Assembly: GCF_000003815.2 (NCBI RefSeq)
Contig: NC_049994.1
Location: 14,847,140-14,911,139 of the forward strand
Length of the DNA stretch: 64,000 nt
Reading direction: 5' to 3'
DNA from: Branchiostoma floridae
Taxonomy: Eukaryota; Chordata; Leptocardii; Amphioxiformes; Branchiostomatidae
Positions within the stretch are counted from its first letter, which is position 1. The number at the start of each line of letters is the position of its first letter. A program made the position numbers and the translations under genes. Under the pieces are notes generated by a model that saw only the letters and a list, made by a program, of their open reading frames with translations, searched no databases and was not told the origin of the DNA. Positions 46,349 through 58,544 of the stretch are shown one piece after another.

Positions 46349-48560
46349 GTTTTGTCATGGTTTGTATTTACATTGTATACATTACAGTATATGTGATATA
46401 TGTAGAAATTTAAACAACACGGTAAGCTTCGAAAGAAAACTGCAAACTACTGTAGGATTAAAGCTACTTGGTTTGGAATGAGTTTTAAAAGTTTTACTCT
46501 TCAAACTGTGATCATTTTGTTTTACAACATGTTGAGCCTGCCACACACACCAACAAAAGCAAAATGAATAGTGTTCAGTACTGTCTACATCTATCCTTTC
46601 TAAACTTACTTCCCTACCAAGTCACCTTTTCAAAAACACCATGACACACTTTTGTGAAACAATGAGACAAAGCTAGTCCTGGCGGCAAGGTGAAAAAACG
46701 GCTGGCTTTGTGTGAAAGAATTTTTCTGCTATTACCTGACACTACCATGCTGTTTCCTTTCTTTTGCAATTGAATTCGGAGTAAACATGCTACAGTGCAA
46801 AGAAGGAGAACATAAAGAGTACAGAGGCGACCATCAAGTCGGGCAAATCACGATGAATGAAGTGAGTTATCCAACGGTACAACGCACGTTTGTTTAGTAC
46901 ACCAGTATAGAAAAAAAACATACGTTAAGCCTATAACGTCATCAGGGCAGCATTGTTCGCAATGTTTACGCAACAGAAACGTCATTTACAATTATCTATA
47001 TTTGTAAAAGAATTCGAGGAACAAAGTGGCAAAACTATGACGTTACGCAGCTTTGATTGCGAATAACACGCTCTGTTCTTGCTGACAAACGTATTAAGCA
47101 GTCCGAAATCTCGACCACGTTTAGGTCCACAATTTAGCTAGGGTGAAGCGGTATCATGGAAAGGTCCGGAAGGAAAGCGCTTAAACATTAGTCTTTTTCT
47201 AGTTCCCTACGCGATCCTTCCCTAATCAACTACCTAAAGACGAAAGTGCCTAGAAGGTTTGGAATGCCCCATAAGACCTTGAATTGATAGGTTTTTCTAT
47301 TGGTTGTATAAACTGTTGAAAAATGCAGTGATATAGTTACCTGTGTACGGTCCAGACAGATTGTACACAGATCCTAGACATGCACTCCCATTTGAACGTT
47401 TCACCTTAGAATTGGCAAATGATTTACTCCAATTAAGTAGTCCTCAAGCCATCACTTTTGTGTCGTTGTCATGAGGCAATATTTGAGTTAGCCAAACCTA
47501 CCGCATGCGTCTGTTTCTTAAATTACTTATATCATCTAATGAAATACCTCGTTGCCGAGTGCCAACCGCACATTTTTCAATGTTTTTAAGGATATGTCTA
47601 CTACCCACATACACATGCACGAATACGATCGCAAGACCATTGCGCGTAGATTTAACTTCAGATATTTCGTCACGCCTTATTTGAAGTTGCCAAGCCAACA
47701 TTGCCCGATATTTGTATTGAGCAAAAATTTCCAACGTCAAGTTTTCGTCAGGTTTGATATCTAACATGCTCATGTATAAAACAAACTCTCCTTGCTTATA
47801 TACAAAATCCTACATATACTACTAGCAATCGTAAGTCATAATGACAATGTCCTTGACAATAATAATGGCTGAACAAAGTTACTATGCAGGGCCAGAACAT
47901 ATCTTAGACACAACGTGCTACCCTCAAAACAATCTATGTCTATCGCGTCTGTCTCAGAAGCTCACTCACTGTCGAGTAAAATTCTTCTTCTGGAGAATTT
48001 TGATACGTAAGGGCAATCCTGTCTTGCCTCATGCAAACTGTACATTTCCACTACGATTTACAAACTATTTGCAAACAAGTTGCCGATTTCTTACTGAAAG
48101 CATATAACTAAACTGCAATGCGCATTAATTCTCAATAAAGCCTATATACTTCCTTACCTTTAAGCTCTTGTCTTGTTCCAGTTACTACAAGCTACATTCA
48201 TGTGGTATATGACATGTAATCAATTTCGAGTGGACTTACTTCCAAATCGGGCGAGACCAACTCTTAATAAGCCTTGGCACCAACGCCTGTTCCACCATTG
48301 TATTTGCGTAATAGAAATCGTAAGATTAAGATAACATATGCTAATTCAGTTCGTCCTCACGTATCTGTTTTCATTATCTTTATCATGGGCTGGGGTCACT
48401 AACTAGGTTTTATACATTTCATCTTATCTGCTATGACATACCTTTCCACGATGTAACATTCTGGAAAAGATCTGCATTATATTGCACCTTTCTGATAAGG
48501 TGTACCTGCCAAGTGCACATGCGCAGACGTGCGCTCATAGACAAGGCCTTCTCAGAAACC

Positions 48561-48917
48561 ACCTCGACAACGTTACACAATTACACCTGTGACAGCACCA
48601 ATTACCTCACTTTACATCAGCACTGGCGGTGGACTTTGAATTCATGTACCAATCCACTAGTGATTTTCTCTATGTTTGGCGTCAGTTAAAAAAAAGTAAT
48701 AGTATCCCTCCTCAATCGATTTATCAGGGTGAACCTCGACAACGTTACACAAATACACCTGTGACAGTACCAATTATCTCACTTTACATTAGCGTTGTCA
48801 GTAGTGTGTTTAAAGGAGGCACACCTACATGTAACACTCTAATAGTTACTTTCTCTGTTTGACGTCAGTTAGACAAGTAACGTTATCTTATTATTCCTCT
48901 TCAATCAATCTATCGGG
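48561..48917. repeat. 172-bp tandem duplication
   Basis: 'acctcgacaacgttacaca' at 48561 recurs at 48733, and both copies continue through a caccTGTGACAG-type segment, a 'tttctctxtgttt' stretch and 'tcaatcxatttatcxgggt'. Two diverged copies. Confidence 0.75.
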
Positions 48918-49103
48918 GTCTTGTCAGAATCTGCTTCAAATATGTGTGAGATATACTCGGTCTGTAGAAGCATTTCATGTACTTACACTACTAACTAGAG
49001 AGAGCGACTTTTTATGGTAACGAGCACAGGGAGTGACGTATTTACCTGGGCAATGGGAAGGTGAGAACAATGGCGACTTACATTCCAAATAGACCGCTTT
49101 GGT

Positions 49104-49323
49104 TAGCCTCCATATCAGGCTCTCTGGGGTCTTTTTTCCGTCTTTTTTTTTTGTGCTCATAATGCACTTTTGCTGCCCATTTTTTTTTTTTTTTGTACTA
49201 GGTCGCTTGACCATCTACGGGGCCAATGGTCAAGCGACCCAGTACAAAAGGAAATGGGCAGCAAAAGTGTATTGTGAGCAAAAATGACGGGAAAAGGCCC
49301 CAGTGAGCCTGCTATGGAGGCTA
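49104..49323. mobile_element. Near-palindromic foldback MITE, 220 bp
   Basis: The left arm (TAGCCTCCATATCAGGCTC...) is matched almost to the centre by the right arm (...GAGCCTGCTATGGAGGCTA), with poly-T interruptions and a short loop around 49,214-49,225 ('ctacggggcc'). The termini resemble those of the MITEs at 5494 and 60782, so the three probably form one family. Confidence 0.8.
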
Positions 49324-50674
49324 GCTTTGTCAACCATGTACAACCAGCCAACCATAACTGTCTTCAAAGTGAACGATGAAATATCTTCTGGTATATTCAC
49401 ATATGGGAAAGTAATCAATATTCTAACACGGTTTGACGCTAGAATAACTATCATTAAAATACAATTCCCTTTACTGAATACATGTAGTAGATAAGTAAAT
49501 TCCTTACCAGAATGTGTCGTCTTCTCTAAATCTTTAGTTGAGTCCGTGGCAACGTGCATATGCAAACGCCTTATAGAGTTAAGAAATACGGCGACAGCTA
49601 GAGCCCAAATGTAGACCACTTTATCCAACTACAGTCTACAATCTTTGACTTCTTATAACTTATATGCTAACCGTACCACGCCACGGCTTGAACTTTAGAC
49701 ATGCTTATCACATGTATGGCCATTTGAACTCTTCACCTCACAATTGACCAATCAGTGACACGATAGAAATTGCTTTTACGCACCTTCTTGTGTACACATA
49801 CCAAGTGACGATCTCGTGATATTTGTCTTGGACAAACATATTTTCATCATGGTGAGACCTCATTATATTATCGATCTGTTTGGTTTGGCAAAATCTCGGC
49901 AAGCAAAGATTGGTCTATGCCTTACTTCGAATGGGATACCTCATATGCCATTCGTATGTTCTTAAACGATTCCAAGAAATAGTACATTCCGACCATTAAA
50001 TCGGCTTGACACTAAAAGATAGAGCCAGTAACCATTACGCCAGAAACGTCAATAAGAGGAAAAGCTTTAATGAATATGACATCTGTACACAGTGTAGTGC
50101 CTTGCCTGGCAAGTATATCATATTTCCACAGAACTATGTAATATCGTTAAAATCCCCATAGATGTATGAATACATTACATACAACGATGACTTAATCTGC
50201 ATTTAAAATATGCAGCATGTGCCTCTGACTGTCGATACACGGTACAACTTTGCCCTTTGACCGTACTTGGAGCTAACGAGGCTAGTGTGGCCTCCTCAAG
50301 GAAATTTTGGTACGTCGGGGCCAACCTGTTTGTGCTTAACTCTAGTTGCTTAGAAAACGCCTCTTACAGTTGACATTTACACATGGTATATAGCCAATAG
50401 TAGAGTTAACTCTTTCTATCTTGCTCAATTGTAAGGATTGTGCTAATTTACCGTTCAAGTTACTTCGATGAAGATTAGGCATTCAGGTAATAAGATATGC
50501 CCAAAAGCAGTTACACATTGAAAGCAACTGGATATGATTTTGAAAACGGCCAGACGTTTCAGAGAGCATACACTATCGTTTTCAGCGCCACTGAAATGAT
50601 CTGTGAGAAACTGGTCTTTTATACCCTAACTACAAATGCAAAAGCTGTTTTGTGTTAGTTTGCTTTTTTTAGTT

Positions 50675-53672
50675 TCAATGACTACAAGCCTTCATCTCCT
50701 GAACTTCCGAGTCACTTGCTCTCCGTTTCCGTTTCCGTGTGTTTACAGGTTGTTGTGACTGTGCCTCGGCAGGAAGCGGCCCGACGATCTCCTCCACCAC
50801 CTGCCGGAAGTGGTCCGGTCCGTACTTGAACAGCCGCATGGGGTCCAGGTTACCGTACCTGTGCGTTTAACGACATATAAGAAACGTTTATACATCTTAC
50901 TACATGTTTATTCGGATTTTTCATACTTAACAGGGTCAGGGATGTGGGCATTTTGTTTGTAATTTGTATATGTATATGTCAACAAAGTGGGNNNNNNNNN
51001 NNNNNNNNNNNNNNNNNNNNNNNNNNNNNNNNNNNNNNNNNNNNNNNNNNNNNNNNNNNNNNNNNNNNNNNNNNNNNNNNNNNNNNNNNNNNNNNNNNNN
51101 NNNNNNNNNNNNNNNNNNNNNNNNNNNNNNNNNNNNNNNNNNNNNNNNNNNNNNNNNNNNNNNNNNNNNNNNNNNNNNNNNNNNNNNNNNNNNNNNNNNN
51201 NNNNNNNNNNNNNNNNNNNNNNNNNNNNNNNNNNNNNNNNNNNNNNNNNNNNNNNNNNNNNNNNNNNNNNNNNNNNNNNNNNNNNNNNNNNNNNNNNNNN
51301 NNNNNNNNNNNNNNNNNNNNNNNNNNNNNNNNNNNNNNNNNNNNNNNNNNNNNNNNNNNNNNNNNNNNNNNNNNNNNNNNNNNNNNNNNNNNNNNNNNNN
51401 NNNNNNNNNNNNNNNNNNNNNNNNNNNNNNNNNNNNNNNNNNNNNNNNNNNNNNNNNNNNNNNNNNNNNNNNNNNNNNNNNNNNNNNNNNNNNNNNNNNN
51501 NNNNNNNNNNNNNNNNNNNNNNNNNNNNNNNNNNNNNNNNNNNNNNNNNNNNNNNNNNNNNNNNNNNNNNNNNNNNNNNNNNNNNNNNNNNNNNNNNNNN
51601 NNNNNNNNNNNNNNNNNNNNNNNNNNNNNNNNNNNNNNNNNNNNNNNNNNNNNNNNNNNNNNNNNNNNNNNNNNTGTCAATGCGAGGGTGATGTAATTTC
51701 AAACTCACCCCATGTGCTCGTCATGGTGACCAGGCATGGACGCCATCTTGCGGAGAATCTCCCGCATGACAGCTGTGTGGCAGACAGTAGTTCTCACAGG
51801 TCGACCACCTGGAAGGAAATATTCACAACATTTAATGACTGCAGCATGGACTGGACGTAGGATGATTTACACAATTACATGTCTACAGAGGCGGGCACGT
51901 GGATGCCTTACCTACAGTTTCAGCATAGGAGATGACCATGGCTGCGATTCCAGCGACCATTGGTGTTGCCTCTGATGTTCCTGACCTGAGTTGATCATCC
52001 AAGTATGAGGAGCTTGGAGCAGGTATATTTTCTCCAGGTGCAAGAAAGTCTATCTCACGTCCAGTCGGGGTGAAGGAAGACGGCTGGCCCAGATTGTTGC
52101 AGCTTCCCACACAGATCACGTCCCCAAATCTCGCGGGAAAGGCGATGTTGGTGAGTTTCTTTCTCCCATCGTTACTCGCGGCAGCAACGACCACTTTGCC
52201 GCGGCCCACCGCTTCGGAAACTGCTCGTCTTAAGTCGGAATCAAAGGACGCGCAGCCGAACGACATGGATATAATGTCAATGGGACAGTAGTTCTTGGGA
52301 CCGGTCTCGTCATTCAACAGCCAATCAATAGCGTCAGCTGCCCATTTTAGTTGCCCGTTGCCTTGACCACTCATTACTTTACAGACTACCAAACGTACGA
52401 AAGGAGCGGTCCGGAGTAAGATACCGGCGCAGCCTGTCCCATGACCATTGTAGTCATAGCAGAGGTCACCCGCTTCGTTTGGCACGAAATTCTTCACAGC
52501 AACAATCTTATTGAGAAATTCGTTGTGACAAGCGAGAATCCCCGTGTCTAGGACAGCAACTGTGACACAGTGATGAGGGGGGCCAACCTCGGGGGATATC
52601 TTCTGTAGCGACTCAGATAGATTTAGCATGTTGTAAGGGTTCACTTCGTTTTTCGCATCAAATGGACTGACAGGTTCACTTACTCTGGAGTCAAAACAAG
52701 CGGACTTCGTGTCACAAGCCTTGGTTGCCTTATCCGTTGATTGCATTGACATGTTCTCTATTAATTGCATTGGCCAGTCACACATAGATGCTATTCCAAG
52801 GTTACTGCACATCATTACTTTGTTCCAGCCAAGGTAATCATCACTATGATGAGGGATGACTTCAACATTTGGAAAGTTTTCTAGCGACAGGCCTTGCGAC
52901 GCCCTTAATTTCAACGTGCATTGAGAGCTAGGGTCAAAGTAACTGTCTATAGGAATATGCGCCGTTATCATCTTCCCAGAAGCAATGTAATCTCCGTTTG
53001 ATCGGTGTACATCTCGTGCACGTGGTCCATCTGCATCCGATTTTGCAGAATTTAGGCGTAAATTCAAACAGAATCCAGTATCGCCATCTGGACTTGGCGG
53101 TGTACCGAATGGATAGAATTTGAGTTGTAAAGGTCGGTATACATCGAGTGCAGCGTATATATTCACACTACCTCCGTAGAGAAAGTGAATGTGGATGGGA
53201 CGTTGTACGTCCATAGCATTGATCTGGGCACATATTATGTAGATTTGTTCAGGACTACCTGAATGTGGCAATACAATGTGATCAACAGTAACACGAGAGA
53301 GAATCTTTGAGATACAGTCTGCTGCTAACAAACATCTCGTCATCTCCTCCACTTCCTTATCCCCAATTTGTGGCAAATAGAGAGATACCAGTCCAACGTG
53401 AACGACGCCATCAGCCTCAAGTTTTTCAATCACTGCATTGGAGGTATTAATGAATGTGTTCCCTTTCTGTGTTGATGAATAGGAACGGTCTCCAATGCCA
53501 TTAAGATCCAACACTTTCAACTTTTTAGCAAACTTCATAGGCATGTGCTTTATCCAATCAATGGTCCAAAATCTTTCCCTTTCTGTTGTGAACACTTCTA
53601 TTTCAGGAAAGAGGTTCGCCATGAGTTCCGCTGTTATTTCACCGTAATGCACGTCAACAGGAACAGGAGAAA
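50675..53672 (-). CDS. Subtilisin-like serine protease (peptidase S8), 5' end incomplete
   Basis: Minus-strand exons are 53672-51912, 51808-51709 and 50858-50675, giving 680 visible residues. The main exon starts at an acceptor (ctgttccag), so an upstream exon with the true start is missing; alternatively the conserved Met of MANLFPEIEVFTTE is the start. The S8 triad is intact: Asp in VAVLDTGILACH, His in NGHGTGCAG, Ser in SGTSEATP; oxyanion Asn in AASNDGR. The N-terminal region matches the first paralogue (KVLDLNG, LEADGVVHVGLVS, VDHIVLPHS, LSLENFPNVEV). The C-terminal module is MREILRKMASMPGHHDEHMG plus YGNLDPMRLFKYGPDHFRQV, but the tail differs from the other two genes: it ends with TRKRKRRASDSEV, a basic cluster of nuclear-localisation type. 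An assembly gap lies in its last intron. Confidence 0.88.
50992..51674. other. Assembly gap (683 N) in the last intron of the second subtilase
   Basis: Run of N. Open frames reported across it are artefacts. Confidence 1.
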
Positions 53673-56141
53673 CTGGAACAGGAAATCATAACAGAACAGG
53701 ATATCAGTCCGTCAATAATTAATGTCTTGTATTGAAAGGTACAACTTTGTTCAATAGAGCCTGATCAAGATGAAAAAAAATAATTTCTACAAGGCACATA
53801 AGTAATAATTTAAAGTGTGTAATATAACTTTCAACCAAACAATTCTATACATTTTTCGTCTCTTGCAAACCAAACATGTTACTACTTGACAATTGGAAAT
53901 AATTGCCAATTCGTAACTGACCATATTTACATTGTTGAATTACAGTGAGTACAAATTTTCAAAAAAGGTATGGACCTCCGTACCTTAAAACTCTCACGTT
54001 GTTCCAGATCCGTACGCGATACTTCCCCAGTGAACTACTAGAAAACAGCACCTAAAAGATAAGGAACGCCTCCATAAACCTTAACTGTACTGCAGGAAAA
54101 CTAAGTGAAATGACTACTTGTGCACGGTCCAGACAGAGCGTTGATGAAAGATCACAGATCAAAATTAGATACGCCCATTTGAACTTTTCAACTTAAAAAT
54201 TGGCAAATCATTTACACGAGTTCAGTAGTCCTTACATACTACCCTTGTATCGTGCCACGTNNNNNNNNNNNNNNNNNNNNNNNNNNNNNNNNNNNNNNNN
54301 NNNNNNNNNNNNNNNNNNNNNNNNNNNNNNNNNNNNNNNNNNNNNNNNNNNNNNNNNNNNNNNNNNNNNNNNNNNNNNNNNNNNNNNNNNNNNNNNNNNN
54401 NNNNNNNNNNNNNNNNNNNNNNNNNNNNNNNNNNNNNNNNNNNNNNNNNNNNNNNNNNNNNNNNNNGATCAGGTAGGCACCTTTCCTCCATAGCATGGCA
54501 TATATAAGGAAGCTAAACGTACCTCCTGAATTGCTACTCACATTATATCAAAGGAAATGCTACTGTCAAGTGCATATTTTGCAATGTTTTAAAGAATATT
54601 TCTACTACCAATATCCGCATGCACGAATATGATCACAAGACTGTTGCACACAGATTTTACTCCAGACACTAACCTCACATGTTGTACCGATTGAACTCTT
54701 CACCTTACAATTGGCCAATCAGAGATTCGATTCAAGGTGCGCTTACGTAACGCCTTACGCGTGTTGCCATACCAACAATGCGCGATATTTGTATTGAGCA
54801 AACACATTTGCCACAAGTGTTTGATCAGGTCTAATAACTACACGTTAATGGTACTACAAATTCATATCACTTGCTGGAGGACGCAGGAAGTCTCCTCCAT
54901 CTTCCAATGGAAGTCAAGAGACGGAGTGCACTGCATGCAGAAGTTTGACTTTTACTGACACTTTGTTTTGAGACGCTGGAATTGAATATGCTTTGCAGTG
55001 CGCTCTGTAGTGAATTATGCACTTGCCTGGTCCTGACTGATACAGGTCGATAGATGGTGATGGTGATGATGATGATAAAGATAATGAAGAAGAAAGCCTA
55101 AACTATTACCTTAGCGTTTCATTTCACGTAAGTGTAATTTTAAACGTGGCATACTCTGTCTCGACAGTGTGGGAGAGGGTATAACATAGCGGTGTTTGAT
55201 ACTGACCAAAGTCCAGTCTACAATAACCATCATAAAGCCGTTGTATTTTCAGCGAACGATGTATATAACAAATTAACGATTAAAATACTTCACTTGTCAC
55301 TGCTTTATTTCAGTGACATTTGCACATACACGTCCAAAGAGTTGTTATAAAACGACAAATATTGAAAACGACCATCTCGCATACTCTTTGAATTCTTCGC
55401 ACTTTAATTAAAAGTATCTTGGTTAAAGTACTGCTCTTACAATGACTGTGCGATTGATACTTTGCATAGATTAAAATCCAAACAAATGGTTCCCCTAGTC
55501 TTCCTACAGCACTTGAGTTTCAGCACTTCATTATCGATGTGTACAGCTTTCTTTCATTTGACGTCATAAACGCCATGTTGGATTACATTGTATGCTCATA
55601 AAGCATGTGAAGATGCCATTGATTAGTCCAACTAACCGCCAATATGATCTTCAAGGATTCAAATTAGAAATACTATGACGTCAACATCCGTTCTGCTGAC
55701 AGGTTGCTTGTTTTGCTGTTTTATATCCGAGCAAACGTCGGCTATTGTTTTCAGTCTGTTTGTGTTGATCTACGTCCGAAGTTCACCCGCGCGCGTCCAA
55801 TGTTCTACTAAGGCTGAATTGGTCCGAATCCAAATTTGCTCCCAGGCTGCGTTGCCCCGGGCTCATTTTTTCCGATAGTCTGAAATGCCCCAGGTCCAAA
55901 TTTGGTCCGAGGAACACAGAGAACAAATGTTGCTGTTGTTAAATACTCTCCAAGCAGAGGTTGGTGGGAAAAATCGTGACCTATTCCTATCATATTTTTT
56001 TTTTCGACCGGCCCCAATGATGGCGTGTTAGTATTGAGCATGTAATATGTGAAATAGACAAGGTTGTATCAAATTCGGACACAACATTTACAAACGCTCC
56101 AAATATTTCACGGAAGTATAAGATGTTGGAATCTTGTTGCT
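53673..56141. other. Intergenic DNA between second and third subtilases, with a gap
   Basis: The missing 5' exon of the second subtilase should lie here; no candidate with an ATG and a phase-1 donor was found. The stretch around 54,570-54,840 matches 47,560-47,770. The run of N at 54261-54466 may hide an exon. Confidence 0.5.
54261..54466. other. Assembly gap (206 N)
   Basis: Run of N upstream of the second subtilase. Confidence 1.
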
Positions 56142-58544
56142 TCAGCAGATAAACTCGAGTGTCTGCGTCTCAGCATCCCTGCGTGCCGGTTGGAGGACAG
56201 GAAGCGGTCCGACGATATCCTCCACCACCTGCCGGAAGTGGTCCGGTCCGTATTTGAACAGTCGCATGGGGTCAAGGTTTCCGTACCTGGACAAAAGCAG
56301 ACTGTGTTTAGGGCCTTTCTCAACCAGCAACAATATCATTTTTATTCGTCCATTGTACATTTCATGTTACAAATGTGCAATAAACGAATAATTCAAGAGA
56401 AGAGGATGCGATTCCATTGATTACTAGTACATTCAGACGCTGTTTAACAAAATAGTACAGAGAACATAGGCCATCTCACCCCATGTGCTCGTCATGGTGC
56501 CCAGGCATGGACGCCATCTTGCGGAGAATCTCTCGCATGACAGCTGTGTGGCTGACGGCGGAACGCATCTCTTGGCCACCTGGAGGGACATATTTCAGAA
56601 TATATATATATAAGAAAGTATATAAGAAAAACTAGTTTTACTTTTGAAAAAATTAATTTTTCTAAAGTTGAAATTAATTTTTCTTTCGATCATAGTTAAT
56701 GTCAACAACTATAATATACCAATTTCTTTGAAATCAAATAAGATTACGTCAAATCAAGCAATACCTATAGTTTCAGCATAGGAGATCACCATGGCTGCGA
56801 TGCCAGCAACTGTTGGTGTCGCCTCTGATGTTCCGGACATGTTTCGGAATTGGTCAAAACCGGCAGAACTTGGAGCCTGTATATCTTCCCCTGGTGCAAG
56901 AAAGTCTATCTCACGTCCAGTCGGGGTGAAGGAAGACGGCTGGCCCAGATTGTTGCAGCTTCCCACACAGATCACGTCCCCAAATCTCGCGGGAAAGGCG
57001 ATGTTCGTGAGTCTCTTTCTCCCGTCGTTACTCGCGGCAGCGACAACTACTTTGCCACAAGCGACCGCTTCGGAAACTGCCCGTCTAAAGTCGGAATCAA
57101 AGGAAATGCAACCGAACGACATGGAGATAATGTCAACGGGGCAGTAGTTCTTGGGGCCGGTCTCGTCCTTCAACAACCAATCTATGGCGTCTGCCGCCCA
57201 TTTTAGCTGTCCCGTACCTCGGCAGCTTACTACTTTACAGACCACCAAGCGTACAAAAGGGGTAGTTCGGAGAACGATACCGGCACAGCTTGTCCCGTGA
57301 CCGTTGGAGTCATAGCAAAGGTCGACTGCTTCGTTTGGCACGAAATTCTTCATAGCAACTATTTTATCTTTGAATTCTCCGTGACAAGCCAGAATCCCAG
57401 TGTCTAGGATAGCAACCGTGACAGAAGGGTGTGGGCGAGTATGAGGGGATATCTTATCCAGTGTTTCAGATAGACTTAACATGTTGTAAGGGTCCACTAC
57501 CTTATCAGAGCGATAGGACTCTACGTGGCCATGTCTATCTATTCTTGAATCAAAGCAAACAGACCTTGTCTCCTTGATATCCTTATGGTTTGGCAATAAG
57601 AACTTGCCCATTGGCCACTCGTGCTTAGCTGCTATTCCAAATTCACTGCATATCTTCCTCTCATGTTTATCATGAGTGCCGTCAAAATTCCAGTCAAGAT
57701 TGATTTCAATGTGTGGAAAGTCTTCCAATGACAGGCCTTGCGTTGCCGTTAATCTTATTCCAGAATCTCTGGACAGCTCTAGCCCCAGGCCCTTTTCACG
57801 CCTGTAAAGCTCCCTACCACGGAGATGCACTGTTATCAAGTTACACATATCGACGTGATCTCCGGTAATTTGAACACTTTCTGATTCCATTACAACCCCA
57901 ATTCTCAGCTTTGAACATAGATATGTAATGGCATACTGCTGCCCTCTCGGCTTGCTTTCCAGAGGATCATATAAACCTAGCCGTAAAGGACGTGTTGATC
58001 AGCGATAGTGTAGGAGGGATAAAANNNNNNNNNNNNNNNNNNNNNNNNNNNNNNNNNNNNNNNNNNNNNNNNNNNNNNNNNNNNNNNNNNNNNNNNNNNN
58101 NNNNNNNNNNNNNNNNNNNNNNNNATATTGCGTACATCTCTCTGAGAGAATTTGCATAAACCAAAAGGTGATCAACAGTTACTATTGAGAGAATCTTTGC
58201 GATAGCCTTTGCTTCCGAAAAACCTTCATCCCTATCTTCCCTGTCATATGACCAACCCCACCCTGGGAACGACACCAGTCCGATGCGAGTAACACCATCA
58301 GCTTCGAGTTTGTCTACGATAGCATTGAATTTATTCCCGAATTCAGGGTCTCCCACTGAGGTGCCTCTTAGGTTCAACACTTTCATTTCTTTAGCAAACT
58401 TCACTGGCATGTTCTTTATCCAATCAAGGGTCCACAATCGCCTTTCTACGGTGGTTAACACTTCTATGTCCGGAAAGAGGTTCGCCATTAGTTCCACAGT
58501 TATTCTGTCCACTCGCACCAAAGTTTCGTCTGCAGGTAGTGAAA
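56142..58544 (-). CDS. Subtilisin-like serine protease (peptidase S8), interrupted by an assembly gap
   Basis: Minus-strand exons are 58544-56765 (with 100 N inside), 56579-56480 and 56286-56142. The triad is intact: Asp in VAILDTGILACH, His in NGHGTSCAG, Ser in SGTSEATP. The N-terminal part before the gap matches the paralogues (MANLFPDIEVLTT, KVLNLRG, LEADGVTRIGLVSFPG). After the gap the paralogue-like frame starts at about TRPLRLGLYDP (near 58,000); the ~40 nt next to the gap are out of frame with it and include a stop, most simply an assembly error at the gap edge, though a real lesion is possible. The two C-terminal exons give MREILRKMASMPGHHDEHMG and YGNLDPMRLFKYGPDHFRQV and end QTLEFIC. 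As in the second gene, the main exon begins at a 'ctgttccag' acceptor, so the start exon is not identified. Confidence 0.82.
58025..58124. other. Assembly gap (100 N) inside the third subtilase
   Basis: Exactly 100 N, the usual placeholder for a gap of unknown size. It falls in the N-terminal region, before the protease domain. Confidence 1.

Larger units (their letters stand above)
46349..50674. other. Intergenic DNA between first and second subtilases
   Basis: No gene was recognised. The stretch around 47,390-47,770 is similar to about 54,180-54,840 upstream of the second subtilase, so upstream DNA was duplicated with the genes. It also holds the two repeats listed separately (48561-48917 and 49104-49323). 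Confidence 0.5.

Noticed and set aside
49508-49628. Possible upstream exon of the first subtilase encoding a hydrophobic segment (VVYIWALAVAVFL) with a phase-1 GTAAGG donor
   Set aside because: The frame starts at TTG directly after a stop, with no usable ATG, and the only matching acceptor in the main exon (near 46,287) has a poor pyrimidine tract.
50908-51860. Long open frames across runs of N
   Set aside because: They are produced by the undefined bases of the assembly gap.
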